A stretch of DNA of 64,000 nucleotides, taken from NCBI GenBank assembly GCA_949292775.1, contig CASFBL010000003.1, positions 1 to 64,000 of the forward strand. The letters run 5' to 3'. Below are positions 34,200-41,767 of this stretch, one piece after another. The position numbers and the translations under genes are program-made. Origin of the DNA: an uncultured Eubacteriales bacterium (GTDB lineage Bacteria > Bacillota > Clostridia > Oscillospirales > Acutalibacteraceae). The notes under the pieces are model-generated. The model was not told the DNA's origin. It saw only the letters and a program-made list of their open reading frames with translations, and did not search any database. Every line of letters begins with the position of its first letter. The first letter of the stretch is position 1.

Positions 34200-34661
34200 A
34201 TGTATGGTTTGAGAGACCGATTTTACAGATTTATGGAAGGCCGCTATGGCATGCGCGGTTTGCAGGATGGGCTGCAAGTTCTTCTGTATGCTGTTTATTT
34301 TGTTTTGGTTGTCATCAACTTTTTTGCCCGTTCACGAATTGTCAACGGGTTGGAATTGTTGCTGATTGCCTACATGCTGTTTCGCATTCTTTCCAAAAAC
34401 ATTCCCGCCCGTGAAAATGAAGGGCGTGTAATTACTGCATTTTTCTATAAAACGCGGGATGCTTTCCGTTTTCGGCAGGCAAATGCACAAGAAAAAAGCC
34501 GCCAAAAAGCAATCCAAAAAGAACGAAAAAAAGACAAAGAGCACATTTACCGTGAATGCCCTCAATGCGGTGCGACGCTTCGCCTGCCGCGCAAAAAAGG
34601 CAACCACGGCGTGCTGTGCCCGCGGTGCGGCAACAAATTCACCGTAAAATGCGGAAGATAA
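34200..34661 (+). CDS. Small membrane protein with C-terminal zinc ribbon
   Basis: Not a family I can name. It has 153 residues with GGAGGG before the ATG at 34200. Two membrane segments (GLQVLLYAVYFVLVVINFFA and GLELLLIAYMLFRIL) are followed by a very basic region (EKSRQKAIQKERKKDKEH) and a zinc ribbon ECPQCGATLRLPR...VLCPRCGNKF, resembling the MJ0042-type ribbon. It is the last gene after the permease and phosphatase, 86 bases downstream, ending at a terminator. The ribbon faces the cytoplasm if the basic part follows the positive-inside rule. Confidence 0.75.
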   Translation: MYGLRDRFYRFMEGRYGMRGLQDGLQVLLYAVYFVLVVINFFARSRIVNGLELLLIAYMLFRILSKNIPARENEGRVITAFFYKTRDAFRFRQANAQEKSRQKAIQKERKKDKEHIYRECPQCGATLRLPRKKGNHGVLCPRCGNKFTVKCGR

Positions 34662-34665
34662 AAGA

Positions 34666-34689
34666 ACCCCGGTGCAAAAGCACCGGGGT
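34666..34689. terminator. Hairpin terminator between converging genes
   Basis: ACCCCGGTGC and its complement around AAAA. The T run is poor on plus (CTTATT) and moderate on minus (CTTTTA). Confidence 0.7.
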
Positions 34690-34708
34690 CTTATTATGCC
34701 CTGTTTTC

Positions 34709-35242
34709 TCAGCCTGCTTCATCCGGCTCCAAAATGGAATAGCCGCCGTCGTTCCTTCTGTATACGACATTGATTTCTTCACTTTCGGCATTACGGAACA
34801 TATAGAATTCGTGGCCGAGCATATTCATTTGCAAAATGGCCTCATCTACCGTCTGGGGTTTCAGAATAACCGCTTTGGTACGGACAACATCATATTCCGT
34901 TTCTTCCTCTGCTGCGTCAGGTGCGTTAAACACCTCATCAAACGAAACTTCACGCAGGCGGCGCTCCAATTTGGTCTTGTTCTTCCGAATCTGACGAATC
35001 AAAGAATCTACGCAATTGTCCAGCGCTTCTTCCAAGTCCTGCGCGCGTTCCTGCGCACGGAATATAAACCCGCCCTTTTGGAGCGTAATTTCAACAATTT
35101 TAATATTTTTCTCAACGGTTGCCGTTACTTTGGCAGTCGCGTCAGGGCCGAAAAATTTTTCAACCTTGCGAAGCTTCAGCTCAGCTCTGTCTTTAAAGGA
35201 CTCGCGCGGTGTGCATTTTCTTCCAACGATGGTAATGTTCAT
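34709..35242 (-). CDS. hpf: Long-form ribosome hibernation promoting factor
   Basis: Binds the 30S subunit and dimerises idle ribosomes into 100S particles. The N-terminal domain of about 100 residues (MNITIVGRKCTPRESFKDRA, ending in the basic DSLIRQIRKNKTKLERR) is the YfiA/RaiA fold. The C-terminal dimerisation domain includes VVRTKAVILKPQTVDEAILQ, MLGHEFYMFRNAESEEINVV and YRRNDGGYSIL. At 177 residues it is the long form found in Firmicutes. Confidence 0.96.
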   Translation of the reverse strand: MNITIVGRKCTPRESFKDRAELKLRKVEKFFGPDATAKVTATVEKNIKIVEITLQKGGFIFRAQERAQDLEEALDNCVDSLIRQIRKNKTKLERRLREVSFDEVFNAPDAAEEETEYDVVRTKAVILKPQTVDEAILQMNMLGHEFYMFRNAESEEINVVYRRNDGGYSILEPDEAG

Positions 35243-35298
35243 TATAACATCCCCTTTTGTATATATTCAAAAGCGTTCCCGCTTTTGTTTTCGTTTGT

Positions 35299-35327
35299 AT
35301 TATAGCACACAACCATTAAAAAATAAA
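35299..35327 (-). promoter_or_regulatory. Promoter of hpf (extended -10)
   Basis: Minus-strand TTTATT, a 17-base spacer and TGCTATAAT, about 57 bases upstream of the hpf start. A short AAAGCG/CGCTTT hairpin lies in the leader. Confidence 0.7.
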
Positions 35328-35366
35328 GACAGAGTTAAAAATTTTTATGAATTTTATACAAAGCCG

Positions 35367-36209
35367 TTATAAAACTGCGCTCGCGTGGCGCGTAACATGA
35401 CAGCCAATGTTGACCGCAGCGGGCAGCCCCGCAATATGCGTCGGCGCCGTTTCGATGTTCACAGCCAGCGCTGTTGTGCGCCCACCGAAGCCCTGGGGGC
35501 CGATGGAAAGCGCATTCACGCGTTCAAGCAGTTCTTCTTCCATTTCCTTGTAAAACGGATTGGCGTTGCGCTCGCCCACCGGGCGGCACAGTGCTTTTTT
35601 AGCAAGATAGGCACAGTATTCAAAATCACCGCCGAAGCCGACGCCGACCACCATCGGCGGGCAGGGGTTGCCGCCCGCCTGCCGCACGACATCGACTACA
35701 AAATTCATTAAATCTTCTTTCCCGGCGCTGGGGGTGAACATATGCATTTGGCTCATATTTTCACTGCCAAAGCCTTTGGGGGCAGCGGTAATACGGATTT
35801 TGTCGCCGTCCACGATACGGGTGTGGATGATGCCCGGTGTATTGTCTTCGGTATTGACGCGGTCCAACGGGTCGCGGACAACCGATTTGCGCAAAAGCCC
35901 CTCGGTGTAGCCTTTTGCCACGCCGCGGTTGACTGCATCTTCAAACGAGCCCCCGACAATGTGCACATCTTGTCCCACTTCCATAAACAGAACCGCCATG
36001 CCGGTGTCCTGACAAATCGGCACATTCAGTTCTGCCGCCGCGTCTAAATTCTCAATAAGCGTACCCATTATCTTCTTGGGCAGCGCTTCGGTCTCGGCAC
36101 ATTCGCCCGCACAAATTCGCGCGCGCAAATCGTCCGGGAGCACCTTGTTGGCGCGAATAAGAAGCTCGGCCACCGTATTTTCAATTTGATTCACATGAAT
36201 TTCTCGCAT
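35367..36209 (-). CDS. Fumarate hydratase, alpha (N-terminal) subunit
   Basis: Class I, [4Fe-4S]-dependent hydro-lyase subunit of the fumarase/L-tartrate dehydratase group. Features: PICQDTGMAVLFMEVGQDVH with a cluster Cys, AAPKGFGSENMSQMHMFTPS, GGNPCPPMVVGVGFGGDFE with a second Cys, and AVNIGCHVTRHAS near the end with the third Cys. At 280 residues it is the alpha subunit only. The beta subunit, normally the next gene, is not downstream (hpf is), so the partner must be encoded elsewhere. Whether the substrate is fumarate or tartrate is not settled by this half. Confidence 0.92.
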   Translation of the reverse strand: MREIHVNQIENTVAELLIRANKVLPDDLRARICAGECAETEALPKKIMGTLIENLDAAAELNVPICQDTGMAVLFMEVGQDVHIVGGSFEDAVNRGVAKGYTEGLLRKSVVRDPLDRVNTEDNTPGIIHTRIVDGDKIRITAAPKGFGSENMSQMHMFTPSAGKEDLMNFVVDVVRQAGGNPCPPMVVGVGFGGDFEYCAYLAKKALCRPVGERNANPFYKEMEEELLERVNALSIGPQGFGGRTTALAVNIETAPTHIAGLPAAVNIGCHVTRHASAVL

Positions 36210-36234
36210 TGCTTTTACCCTTTCATCAGAAAAA

Positions 36235-36263
36235 GCAGACAGACGAGTTAGTCGCCTGTCTGC
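36235..36263 (-). terminator. Intrinsic terminator of the yabP-yabR block
   Basis: GCAGACAGGCGA paired with TCGTCTGTCTGC on the minus strand, then TTTTT, twelve bases after the S1-domain gene stop. Confidence 0.9.
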
Positions 36264-36274
36264 ACCATGTACTA

Positions 36275-36724
36275 TTATTTCCGGCGGGAATAGGAACCAC
36301 GCCGACCGCCTTCGTTTGCACGCTTTAAGTCGGAGATCTTTTCATCGCTTACCTGTTTGAAGCGCGCCATCATATCCTCAAAGGTCTGCGGGCTTTCGCG
36401 GCGCTCTGTTCCCTGCCAAACATTCGGTGCGCTCTTCTGCCGCGGCGGACCGCTGCGGCGAGGCCGTTCGCCGCCCTTTTGCTCGGGCGAGGGCGCCTGC
36501 GCTTTTTTGATGGAAAGGCTGATTTTTCCTTCCGGGGTAACATCCAGCACCTTAACTTTGACCACCTGATTTTCCTGCAGGTACTCGTGAATGTCGCTGA
36601 CATAGTCCGTCGAAACCTCAGAAATATGTACCATACCGGTCACATTTCCGGGAAGCGTGACGAACGCGCCAAAATTTGTGAGCCCCGTGACCTTACCTTC
36701 GAGTATAGCCCCAACTTCAACCAT
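36275..36724 (-). CDS. yabR: S1 RNA-binding domain protein (YabR-like)
   Basis: An S1 domain fills the first 70 residues: VEVGAILEGKVTGLTNFGAF, VHISEVSTDYV, VKVKVLDVTPEGKISLSIKK. A disordered tail follows, rich in Pro, Arg, Gly and Ser (GGERPRRSGPPRQKSAPN) and ending GGRRGSYSRRK. At 149 residues it resembles B. subtilis YabR, whose gene likewise follows divIC. It probably binds RNA or the ribosome; the specific role is unknown. Confidence 0.9.
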   Translation of the reverse strand: MVEVGAILEGKVTGLTNFGAFVTLPGNVTGMVHISEVSTDYVSDIHEYLQENQVVKVKVLDVTPEGKISLSIKKAQAPSPEQKGGERPRRSGPPRQKSAPNVWQGTERRESPQTFEDMMARFKQVSDEKISDLKRANEGGRRGSYSRRK

Positions 36725-36766
36725 ATAAAAATTTAGTCCTCCCAGCGAGCAAAATGAAGTGTGTTG

Positions 36767-37072
36767 TCAGTTGCTCGGTGTAATATCATAGTATACCTTT
36801 TCATCAGGCATAACATAACCTAATTTTTCGCGGGCGATGCGTTCGATATATTCCTTTTCATCGCCGCCGTCTACCACGGCCTGCAAACGCTCGTTTTCAG
36901 CGAGCTGCGCTTCATACTGCGCTTTTACAGCGTCAACTTCCTGCTCCTTCTCTCGGATTTCCAAAAGGGAGCTGATAAAGCTTATAGCAAAGTAGCCCGC
37001 CACCAGCAACAGGGCGACAGAAAGAATAAAACTATGCTTTTGTGTTTTTCTTCTTCTCTTTTTTGCTTGCAT
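36767..37072 (-). CDS. divIC: Septum formation initiator DivIC/FtsB-type protein
   Basis: Small bitopic division protein of about 101 residues. A basic cytoplasmic N terminus (MQAKKRRRKTQKHS) precedes one membrane helix (FILSVALLLVAGYFAISFI) and an extracytoplasmic coiled coil (LLEIREKEQEVDAVKAQYEAQLAENERL, positions 36885-36970). It ends with the family's IERIAREKLGYVMPDEKVYYD. The frame reaches 37132, but the ATG at 37072 gives a normal N terminus; it lies inside the end of yabQ, a 41-base overlap. Confidence 0.88.
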   Translation of the reverse strand: MQAKKRRRKTQKHSFILSVALLLVAGYFAISFISSLLEIREKEQEVDAVKAQYEAQLAENERLQAVVDGGDEKEYIERIAREKLGYVMPDEKVYYDITPSN

Positions 37073-37625
37073 GCGCACGAACTTCACTTTCGTCTTTGCG
37101 GGACCGTTTCCCCCGGGAATACAATTTAACATGTTGATTATACAACAGGTCGTTTGTATTTTTCAAGAGAATTTTTGATTTTTTCACCGAAAAATTTGCC
37201 TTTTTCTGTGCTTTTTGAACATTTTTTGTCAGAAGTGAAGAAAACCATCGGCCAAATCGCAAAAACGGGAATCGGATAACGCGGTATATTTTCAAAGAAA
37301 AACGGCGAAAAAAGCCAATCAATTTGTCGGCAGTTTTGCTCAGCAGCACGCCAAGCGAAAAGTAATAAACAAAAAAGCCCAGAGCTTCGCCGAAGAGCAC
37401 ATAGCCGCGAATGCTCCCGTTCGTTACCGTTAAAGTAAACAGGAAGGTCAAAAACGCCGCGAACAATGCAAACAGCACATCGGCGGCAAAAAAGGCTTTT
37501 TTACCATTGGAAAACAGCATCCGGATTGCACGGCACACATCGTAAAGAACCCCGATAAAAAAACCGAACCCCAGCGCATAAGCAAAGGTGCCGAGCTGCT
37601 CCGGAAGGCTTACAAGATAAGTCAT
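37032..37625 (-). CDS. yabQ: Spore cortex biosynthesis protein YabQ
   Basis: Membrane protein of the mother cell needed for spore cortex in B. subtilis. A 197-residue protein: the first 120 residues carry four to five membrane helices, including TFAYALGFGFFIGVLYDVCR (family signature) and YVLFGEALGFFVYYFSLGV. A long basic tail (SRGKRSRKDESEVRAHASKK) follows. Its start overlaps the yabP stop by one base. Confidence 0.9.
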   Translation of the reverse strand: MTYLVSLPEQLGTFAYALGFGFFIGVLYDVCRAIRMLFSNGKKAFFAADVLFALFAAFLTFLFTLTVTNGSIRGYVLFGEALGFFVYYFSLGVLLSKTADKLIGFFRRFSLKIYRVIRFPFLRFGRWFSSLLTKNVQKAQKKANFSVKKSKILLKNTNDLLYNQHVKLYSRGKRSRKDESEVRAHASKKEKKKNTKA

Positions 37626-37912
37626 CAGCGGAACATTCTGCCGAAGAAGGAGCTTTCTTTCGGTTTCGCCGTGTCTGCATATGCAAGAGAACTGATTTCG
37701 CCGTCTACCGCCATTTCACCCATTTCAAGACTCAACCGATTGATGTGCAGGTCATCGCCTTTGATGGTCAGCTCGCCAAGGTCTGTCAGCACACAAATCG
37801 TCTGTTCGTCAAAGGTGTCCACATCAGTAACCCCGGAAAGCGTAAGGTGCCTTCTGTCCTCCAAAACGATATTGTGCGGAATGGAAATGGCTTTTGCATT
37901 GTTGTCCGTCAT
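37625..37912 (-). CDS. yabP: Sporulation protein YabP
   Basis: A 95-residue sporulation protein, expressed from a sigma-E promoter in B. subtilis, paired with YabQ. The family core is clear: PHNIVLEDRRHLTLSGVTDV, then TDLGELTIKGDDLHINRLSL. AAAGGAGG eight bases before the ATG at 37912 sets the start, although the frame is open to 37987. A sigma-E-like -10 (CATATATCT, minus strand, about 37925-37945) lies upstream but its -35 spacing is loose. Confidence 0.92.
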   Translation of the reverse strand: MTDNNAKAISIPHNIVLEDRRHLTLSGVTDVDTFDEQTICVLTDLGELTIKGDDLHINRLSLEMGEMAVDGEISSLAYADTAKPKESSFFGRMFR

Positions 37913-37976
37913 AAAATAAACCTCCTTTCCGTACAGATATATGCACGAAAAGGAGGGAACATGTCTATCAATCCAA

Positions 37977-38744
37977 TCACTGCGCAAGCAGGGAAGCCAG
38001 CAGAATTGGGTTGCGTGTGGTAATATTGTCCGGTGAAATGGTCAAAAGATTGCGCATCACGATTTTATTGTCTGCCGTCCAGAACGAGACGAGCAAACCT
38101 TCCGCATGAAATACCTCAACAAGCTTTTTGCTCGCGTATTTATAATTGCAGTTCAGCCCCACAGCACCACTGCGCTGTACCTCTTGCGCGAGGCTGCGCA
38201 GATACCCTTCGTCGTCAAGCCGCATTATATTCAGTTCTGCATTCAGATAATAGGGAATGCCGGGTGCGTCTATTTTGACGGTTTGCGTGTTACCAGATTC
38301 CACGCCGGTGAAAAAACAACGGTCCTGCATATTATAAGCCTGCAAAATACGGACGATTTCTTCGAGACCCGAGACCGTTTTCAAATCAAGATTGACACGG
38401 ACACTGCCCGACGCTTCGCTTAAATACCGAACGGCATCTTCCAGCAAAAGCCCTTCGTCATTCGCCGCCGTCTCCGCGTGCAGAAGCACCGGCGTGCCGT
38501 CGTTGCGCACGGTGACATCGACTTCTAAGACCGGCACACCGAGCGCCACGGCTTTTTGCAAAAACTCCATCGAATTGTCCGGCGTTCCTTCACAGCCCGA
38601 ATGCGCCGTATAGGTAAAGCCTTCCGGCAAACGAATCTCGCCGTTTAAAATGCGGTGGATTTCCTTGCCGGCAAGCCCGGCGATGGCAGCCCCCGCAACC
38701 CCAAGCGCCGCTATGGCAATTTTGGTACCAATCTTCATAGACAC
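37977..38744 (-). CDS. Glycerophosphodiester phosphodiesterase-family protein
   Basis: TIM-barrel GDPD-like protein, 255 residues, with an N-terminal membrane anchor or signal segment (KIAIAALGVAGAAIAGLAG). The usual H-R-G...P-E-N reads AHSGCEGTPDNSMEF, and the E-x-D...H-D reads LEVDVTVRNDGTPVLLHA. Both catalytic histidines and the E-x-D pair are kept, but Arg of HRG is Ser, Glu of PEN is Asp, and Asp after the second His is Ala. Later blocks NLDLKTVSGLEE and GLLVSFWTADNK fit the fold. Activity on glycerophosphodiesters is thus plausible but not certain. It sits between the HAD gene (7-base gap) and yabP. Confidence 0.82.
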   Translation of the reverse strand: MSMKIGTKIAIAALGVAGAAIAGLAGKEIHRILNGEIRLPEGFTYTAHSGCEGTPDNSMEFLQKAVALGVPVLEVDVTVRNDGTPVLLHAETAANDEGLLLEDAVRYLSEASGSVRVNLDLKTVSGLEEIVRILQAYNMQDRCFFTGVESGNTQTVKIDAPGIPYYLNAELNIMRLDDEGYLRSLAQEVQRSGAVGLNCNYKYASKKLVEVFHAEGLLVSFWTADNKIVMRNLLTISPDNITTRNPILLASLLAQ

Positions 38745-38751
38745 ACCTCTG

Positions 38752-39345
38752 TCAGCCTTTCAGCCAAACGCCGTCGGCTTTGATTTTTTCTATACGGTCA
38801 CCGGTCACGAAATATACATCCTTTGAAATATCCATCATGGCGCGGTCATTCATGGAATCTGTATAAAACTCGTCGATCTCCTGCTCACCGTATTGCTCAT
38901 AAAACATGGGCACCTTGTTTTCGCGGTAACAGATACGGCCGATTTCCCCGGTTTTCAAATCGATCATACTGCCGATATAATGCTGAACACCGATGCGCCG
39001 GCAAATTTCAGAAAGCATGACCTCGGGGCAGGCGGAAACAATCACATCGTCTTCCCGCTGAATTTTGGCATAGAAACTTTTTATCTTTTTTTCGTGCTCA
39101 TCCCAAAAGACTTTGATTTCTTTATCAATATCGTTAAGCTGCGTGCAGCATTCTTTCAAAATATAGCTATATTCGTTTTTTACATCATCGATGGTGACTT
39201 TGCCCATTTTATAGCGAATAAACCCTTCGCCGAATTTCGGAACATATTTGGCAATCAGTTTGGGTTCTTTGCGCAGGTAATAGAGAAAAATGTCTAACCC
39301 GCTTTCCCCGTCATAAATGGTGTTGTCAAAATCAAAAACTCGCAT
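38752..39345 (-). CDS. HAD-superfamily IB hydrolase (phosphoserine phosphatase-like)
   Basis: Phosphatase of 197 residues. Motif I is VFDFDNTIYDGESGLDIFLY with nucleophile Asp and general acid Asp; motif II is VIVSACPEVML; motif IV appears as FYTDSMNDRAMMD. A helical cap lies between motifs I and II. This is the HAD-IB pattern of phosphoserine phosphatase and related enzymes; many Firmicute members have unknown substrates. It is first of the HAD-GDPD pair that precedes yabP. Confidence 0.85.
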   Translation of the reverse strand: MRVFDFDNTIYDGESGLDIFLYYLRKEPKLIAKYVPKFGEGFIRYKMGKVTIDDVKNEYSYILKECCTQLNDIDKEIKVFWDEHEKKIKSFYAKIQREDDVIVSACPEVMLSEICRRIGVQHYIGSMIDLKTGEIGRICYRENKVPMFYEQYGEQEIDEFYTDSMNDRAMMDISKDVYFVTGDRIEKIKADGVWLKG

Positions 39346-39404
39346 AAAAACGCGTCACCTTCTTTTAAGATGTGCGGCAAATCACCGCAAAAGTCTTTAA
39401 GATA

Positions 39405-39433
39405 ATACTATCATTATGCACCATTTTCGTCAA
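39405..39433 (-). promoter_or_regulatory. Promoter of the HAD-GDPD genes
   Basis: Minus-strand TTGACG, a 17-base spacer and TAGTAT, about 60 bases before the HAD start. Confidence 0.7.
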
Positions 39434-39466
39434 GCGAAAACAAGAGAAAAAGCCCGAAAAAGCAAG

Positions 39467-39500
39467 AAAAAACAGGTCTGCAAAAACAGACCTGTTTTTT
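39467..39500 (-). terminator. Intrinsic terminator of the LRR-dockerin gene
   Basis: AACAGGTCTG/CAGACCTGTT stem with T6 on the minus strand, about 55 bases after the stop codon. Confidence 0.9.
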
Positions 39501-39553
39501 TCTGAACACTTCTTTTCGAGGTGTCTTTTTGTGAATAAAGCTCAAGGTGCGCT

Positions 39554-41035
39554 TTACAAAATCCCGCTTAATTTCAACTGCATTTGCGCAGCGTCAAACG
39601 CATCGACAACCGTGTCTCCGTTCAAATCAGCAATCACGCGCTGCCCATCGTTAAGCGCATCGCCTGAAAGCGCATCCACAACCCGTGCATAATCTGCGGC
39701 AGTAAACAATCCGTCGTCCGTAATATCTCCAACAGCAAGCGAAGCAGAAATATCGTTATAAGAAAACCCGTTGGCGGAAGCATAGCGCTGTACCGCTGCA
39801 ATGCTGCCATCGCCAAACAAAGTGAAATTCTCAACACTTTCAAACTCTCCGCCGAAATAGCCGAACGCATACTGTTCAATGTTTGTAATACTTTTGGGAA
39901 GCGTAACGCCAAGCAGAGCAGGGCAATTATAAAACGCTTCAAAACCAATTCTGGTGACGCCTTCCGGAATCACAACACAGGCAAGAGAAGTACAGTTGGC
40001 AAACAAATAACTTTCCAGCCGCGTTAAAGACGCCGGCAGGCGAACATATGTTAAAGCTGTACACCCGGCAAAAGCACTGTAACCAAGAAACTGCAAATTA
40101 GACGGCAGCGCTATGCCCGTAAGCGCCGTACAGTTGGTAAACGCATTTTCTCCGATTTCCTGAACTTGTTCGGGGATTTTCAAAGTGGACAGTGCCGAGC
40201 AATTCGCAAAGGCGGCAGCGTCAATACTGTGCAGTGCATCGGGCAGAGAAATCGACTTCAGAGCCGAACAGCCGCTGAAGGCATTCGTTCCAATGGTCAT
40301 AACCGTATTCGGCAAAGTAATCTGCTGCAGAGAAGACATCTGCCCGAAAGTGTATGGTTCAATCGCTGTAAGTATCGGCGGCAAGGCGATTCTTTTTAAA
40401 TATGCGTTTCCGAAAAAAGCACTGGTTTCAATTACACGCACAGTTTCCGGCACCCGATATGCCTCTTGCGTTTTCTGCGCAGGATAGGCAATCAACTTTG
40501 CCATATCTTTTGTGAATAAGACACCATCCTGTGTGCTGAACTTTGTGTTTTCTTCATCGGCTTCGATCACCTGAAGCGACATGCAGCCTGACAAAACATT
40601 AGCGCCAAAAGCGTTCAAATTCTTTGGGAGAAAGAAAGACTGCAGCGACGCACACGAAGAAAACGCACTGTCACCGATAGACAGCAAACTGTCCGGCAAA
40701 GATATTTCCCGCAGCATTACACATGCGGCAAACGCCCGTGCGTCAATCTGCTCCACGCCCTGCGGCACAACCAGCGATTCAAGCGTCAAATTCTGTAAAA
40801 ACGCACCCGTTCCGATACTGATGACTGTGTACCCGTTAATGGTAGCCGGAATCTCGACAACGCTGTCCTGCCCGCTATATTTTGTGATGGAAACGGTCTT
40901 TTCATCTTCTGACACGACTTGATACGAAAAGTCCTCCACAGCGGTAGCAGAAGCCGGAATCACGGCTGCCAACATAAGTGCGCTGAAAAATACGCAGCCA
41001 AGCCTGTATAAAATTCCATGCCGCTTTTTCATCAT
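39554..41035 (-). CDS. Secreted BspA-type leucine-rich-repeat protein with C-terminal dockerin
   Basis: Exported surface-type protein, 493 residues. A basic N terminus and hydrophobic core (LGCVFFSALMLAAVIPASATA) form a signal peptide with a likely AxA cut site. About a dozen BspA/Treponema-type LRR units follow, each like AFANCSALSTLKIPEQVQEI, with the IGTNAFSGCSALKSISLP pattern. The last 60 residues are a type-I dockerin-like pair of calcium loops: VGDITDDGLFTAADYARVV and VIADLNGDTVVDAFDAAQ. Dockerins bind cohesins on scaffoldins or the cell wall, so this protein is probably displayed in a complex (inference). The start is one of two adjacent ATGs behind GGGAGAG. Confidence 0.88.
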   Translation of the reverse strand: MMKKRHGILYRLGCVFFSALMLAAVIPASATAVEDFSYQVVSEDEKTVSITKYSGQDSVVEIPATINGYTVISIGTGAFLQNLTLESLVVPQGVEQIDARAFAACVMLREISLPDSLLSIGDSAFSSCASLQSFFLPKNLNAFGANVLSGCMSLQVIEADEENTKFSTQDGVLFTKDMAKLIAYPAQKTQEAYRVPETVRVIETSAFFGNAYLKRIALPPILTAIEPYTFGQMSSLQQITLPNTVMTIGTNAFSGCSALKSISLPDALHSIDAAAFANCSALSTLKIPEQVQEIGENAFTNCTALTGIALPSNLQFLGYSAFAGCTALTYVRLPASLTRLESYLFANCTSLACVVIPEGVTRIGFEAFYNCPALLGVTLPKSITNIEQYAFGYFGGEFESVENFTLFGDGSIAAVQRYASANGFSYNDISASLAVGDITDDGLFTAADYARVVDALSGDALNDGQRVIADLNGDTVVDAFDAAQMQLKLSGIL

Positions 41036-41062
41036 GCAAAGCTCTCCCTTACTAATAATACG

Positions 41063-41092
41063 AAAAAGCATCCGTTTAAAACGAATGCTTTT
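41063..41092 (-). terminator. Intrinsic terminator of the ireB unit
   Basis: AAAAGCAT/ATGCTTTT stem with inner CG pairs, then TTTTT on the minus strand. Confidence 0.8.
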
Positions 41093-41100
41093 CTTCTTTC

Positions 41101-41394
41101 TTAATCGCGAAGTGCGCGCTCGAGCCAAATCTCGGCGATATCCATTGCTGCGAAAAGGCCTTTCTTTTCGCTGGTCTTTATAACGCGTTCTTTTGCGCTC
41201 GCATCCGGGTCTGTGCTTAAAAGCTGCACTGTCACTTTAGAAGCGAGGTCATAGCCGCCAAACTCTTTTTTGGAAGTGATGCGCATCATAATAACATAAT
41301 CATCAGACATATTGCCGTAATAAATAGTATCCCCATTGCGCACCAAGGGCTTGCCTTTATAGGTCAGAAAATCCTGTTTTTCCTTTTCAGCCAT
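41101..41394 (-). CDS. Conserved-looking small protein of unknown function
   Basis: Not recognised. About 97 residues from the ATG at 41394 (MAEKEKQDFLTYKGKPLVR); GAGGAG lies 12 bases upstream, somewhat far. Soluble, mixed charge, no membrane segment or cysteine. The pattern YKGKPLVRNGDTIYYGNMSD, VIMMRITSKKEF and KVTVQLLSTDP suggests a small beta-rich fold followed by a C-terminal helix (AMDIAEIWLERALRD). It lies 16 bases downstream of ireB and ends at a terminator, so the two are co-transcribed. A link to IreB signalling is only positional. Confidence 0.7.
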   Translation of the reverse strand: MAEKEKQDFLTYKGKPLVRNGDTIYYGNMSDDYVIMMRITSKKEFGGYDLASKVTVQLLSTDPDASAKERVIKTSEKKGLFAAMDIAEIWLERALRD

Positions 41395-41410
41395 ACTGCT
41401 TTGTTTCTCC

Positions 41411-41677
41411 TCATTTCTTGTCTGCGTCAAGGTGCAGATAATTTTTAACCAATGCTTGCAGCAGCTCGTCCCGGTCCAGGCGGCGAATCAGGCTGCGGGC
41501 ATTGTTGTGTGTTGTAATGTAAGTGGGATCTTCGGACAAAATATACCCGACGATTTGGCTAATCGGGTTATAGCCCTTTTCCCGAAGCGCATTGTAAACC
41601 GCAACGATCGTCTGACGCATTTCTTCTTCATGCTCATCTTTAATGGAAAACTGGATCGTTTTATTTGGGTCTAACAT
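41411..41677 (-). CDS. ireB: IreB-family regulatory phosphoprotein
   Basis: Small regulator (DUF965/YrzL) of 88 residues. In enterococci it is phosphorylated by the PASTA kinase IreK and affects cephalosporin tolerance. The family's core is intact: [20 protein letters not shown], then [20 protein letters not shown] and [14 protein letters not shown]. The threonines used for phosphorylation in IreB lie in the N-terminal part; here Thr7 and Thr23 are candidates (inference). In most Firmicutes ireB lies with alaS and ruvX; neither is here. Confidence 0.93.
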   Translation of the reverse strand: MLDPNKTIQFSIKDEHEEEMRQTIVAVYNALREKGYNPISQIVGYILSEDPTYITTHNNARSLIRRLDRDELLQALVKNYLHLDADKK

Positions 41678-41711
41678 ACTGCCACCTCCCGTTTTCGAAA
41701 TAATCGAATAT

Positions 41712-41740
41712 ATTATATACTAAACCGCTGCAAAAAACAA
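41712..41740 (-). promoter_or_regulatory. Promoter of ireB
   Basis: Minus-strand TTGTTT, a 17-base spacer and TATAAT, about 35 bases upstream of the ireB start. Confidence 0.65.
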
Positions 41741-41767
41741 TATCAAAAAACGGAAGTTTCTAAATTT

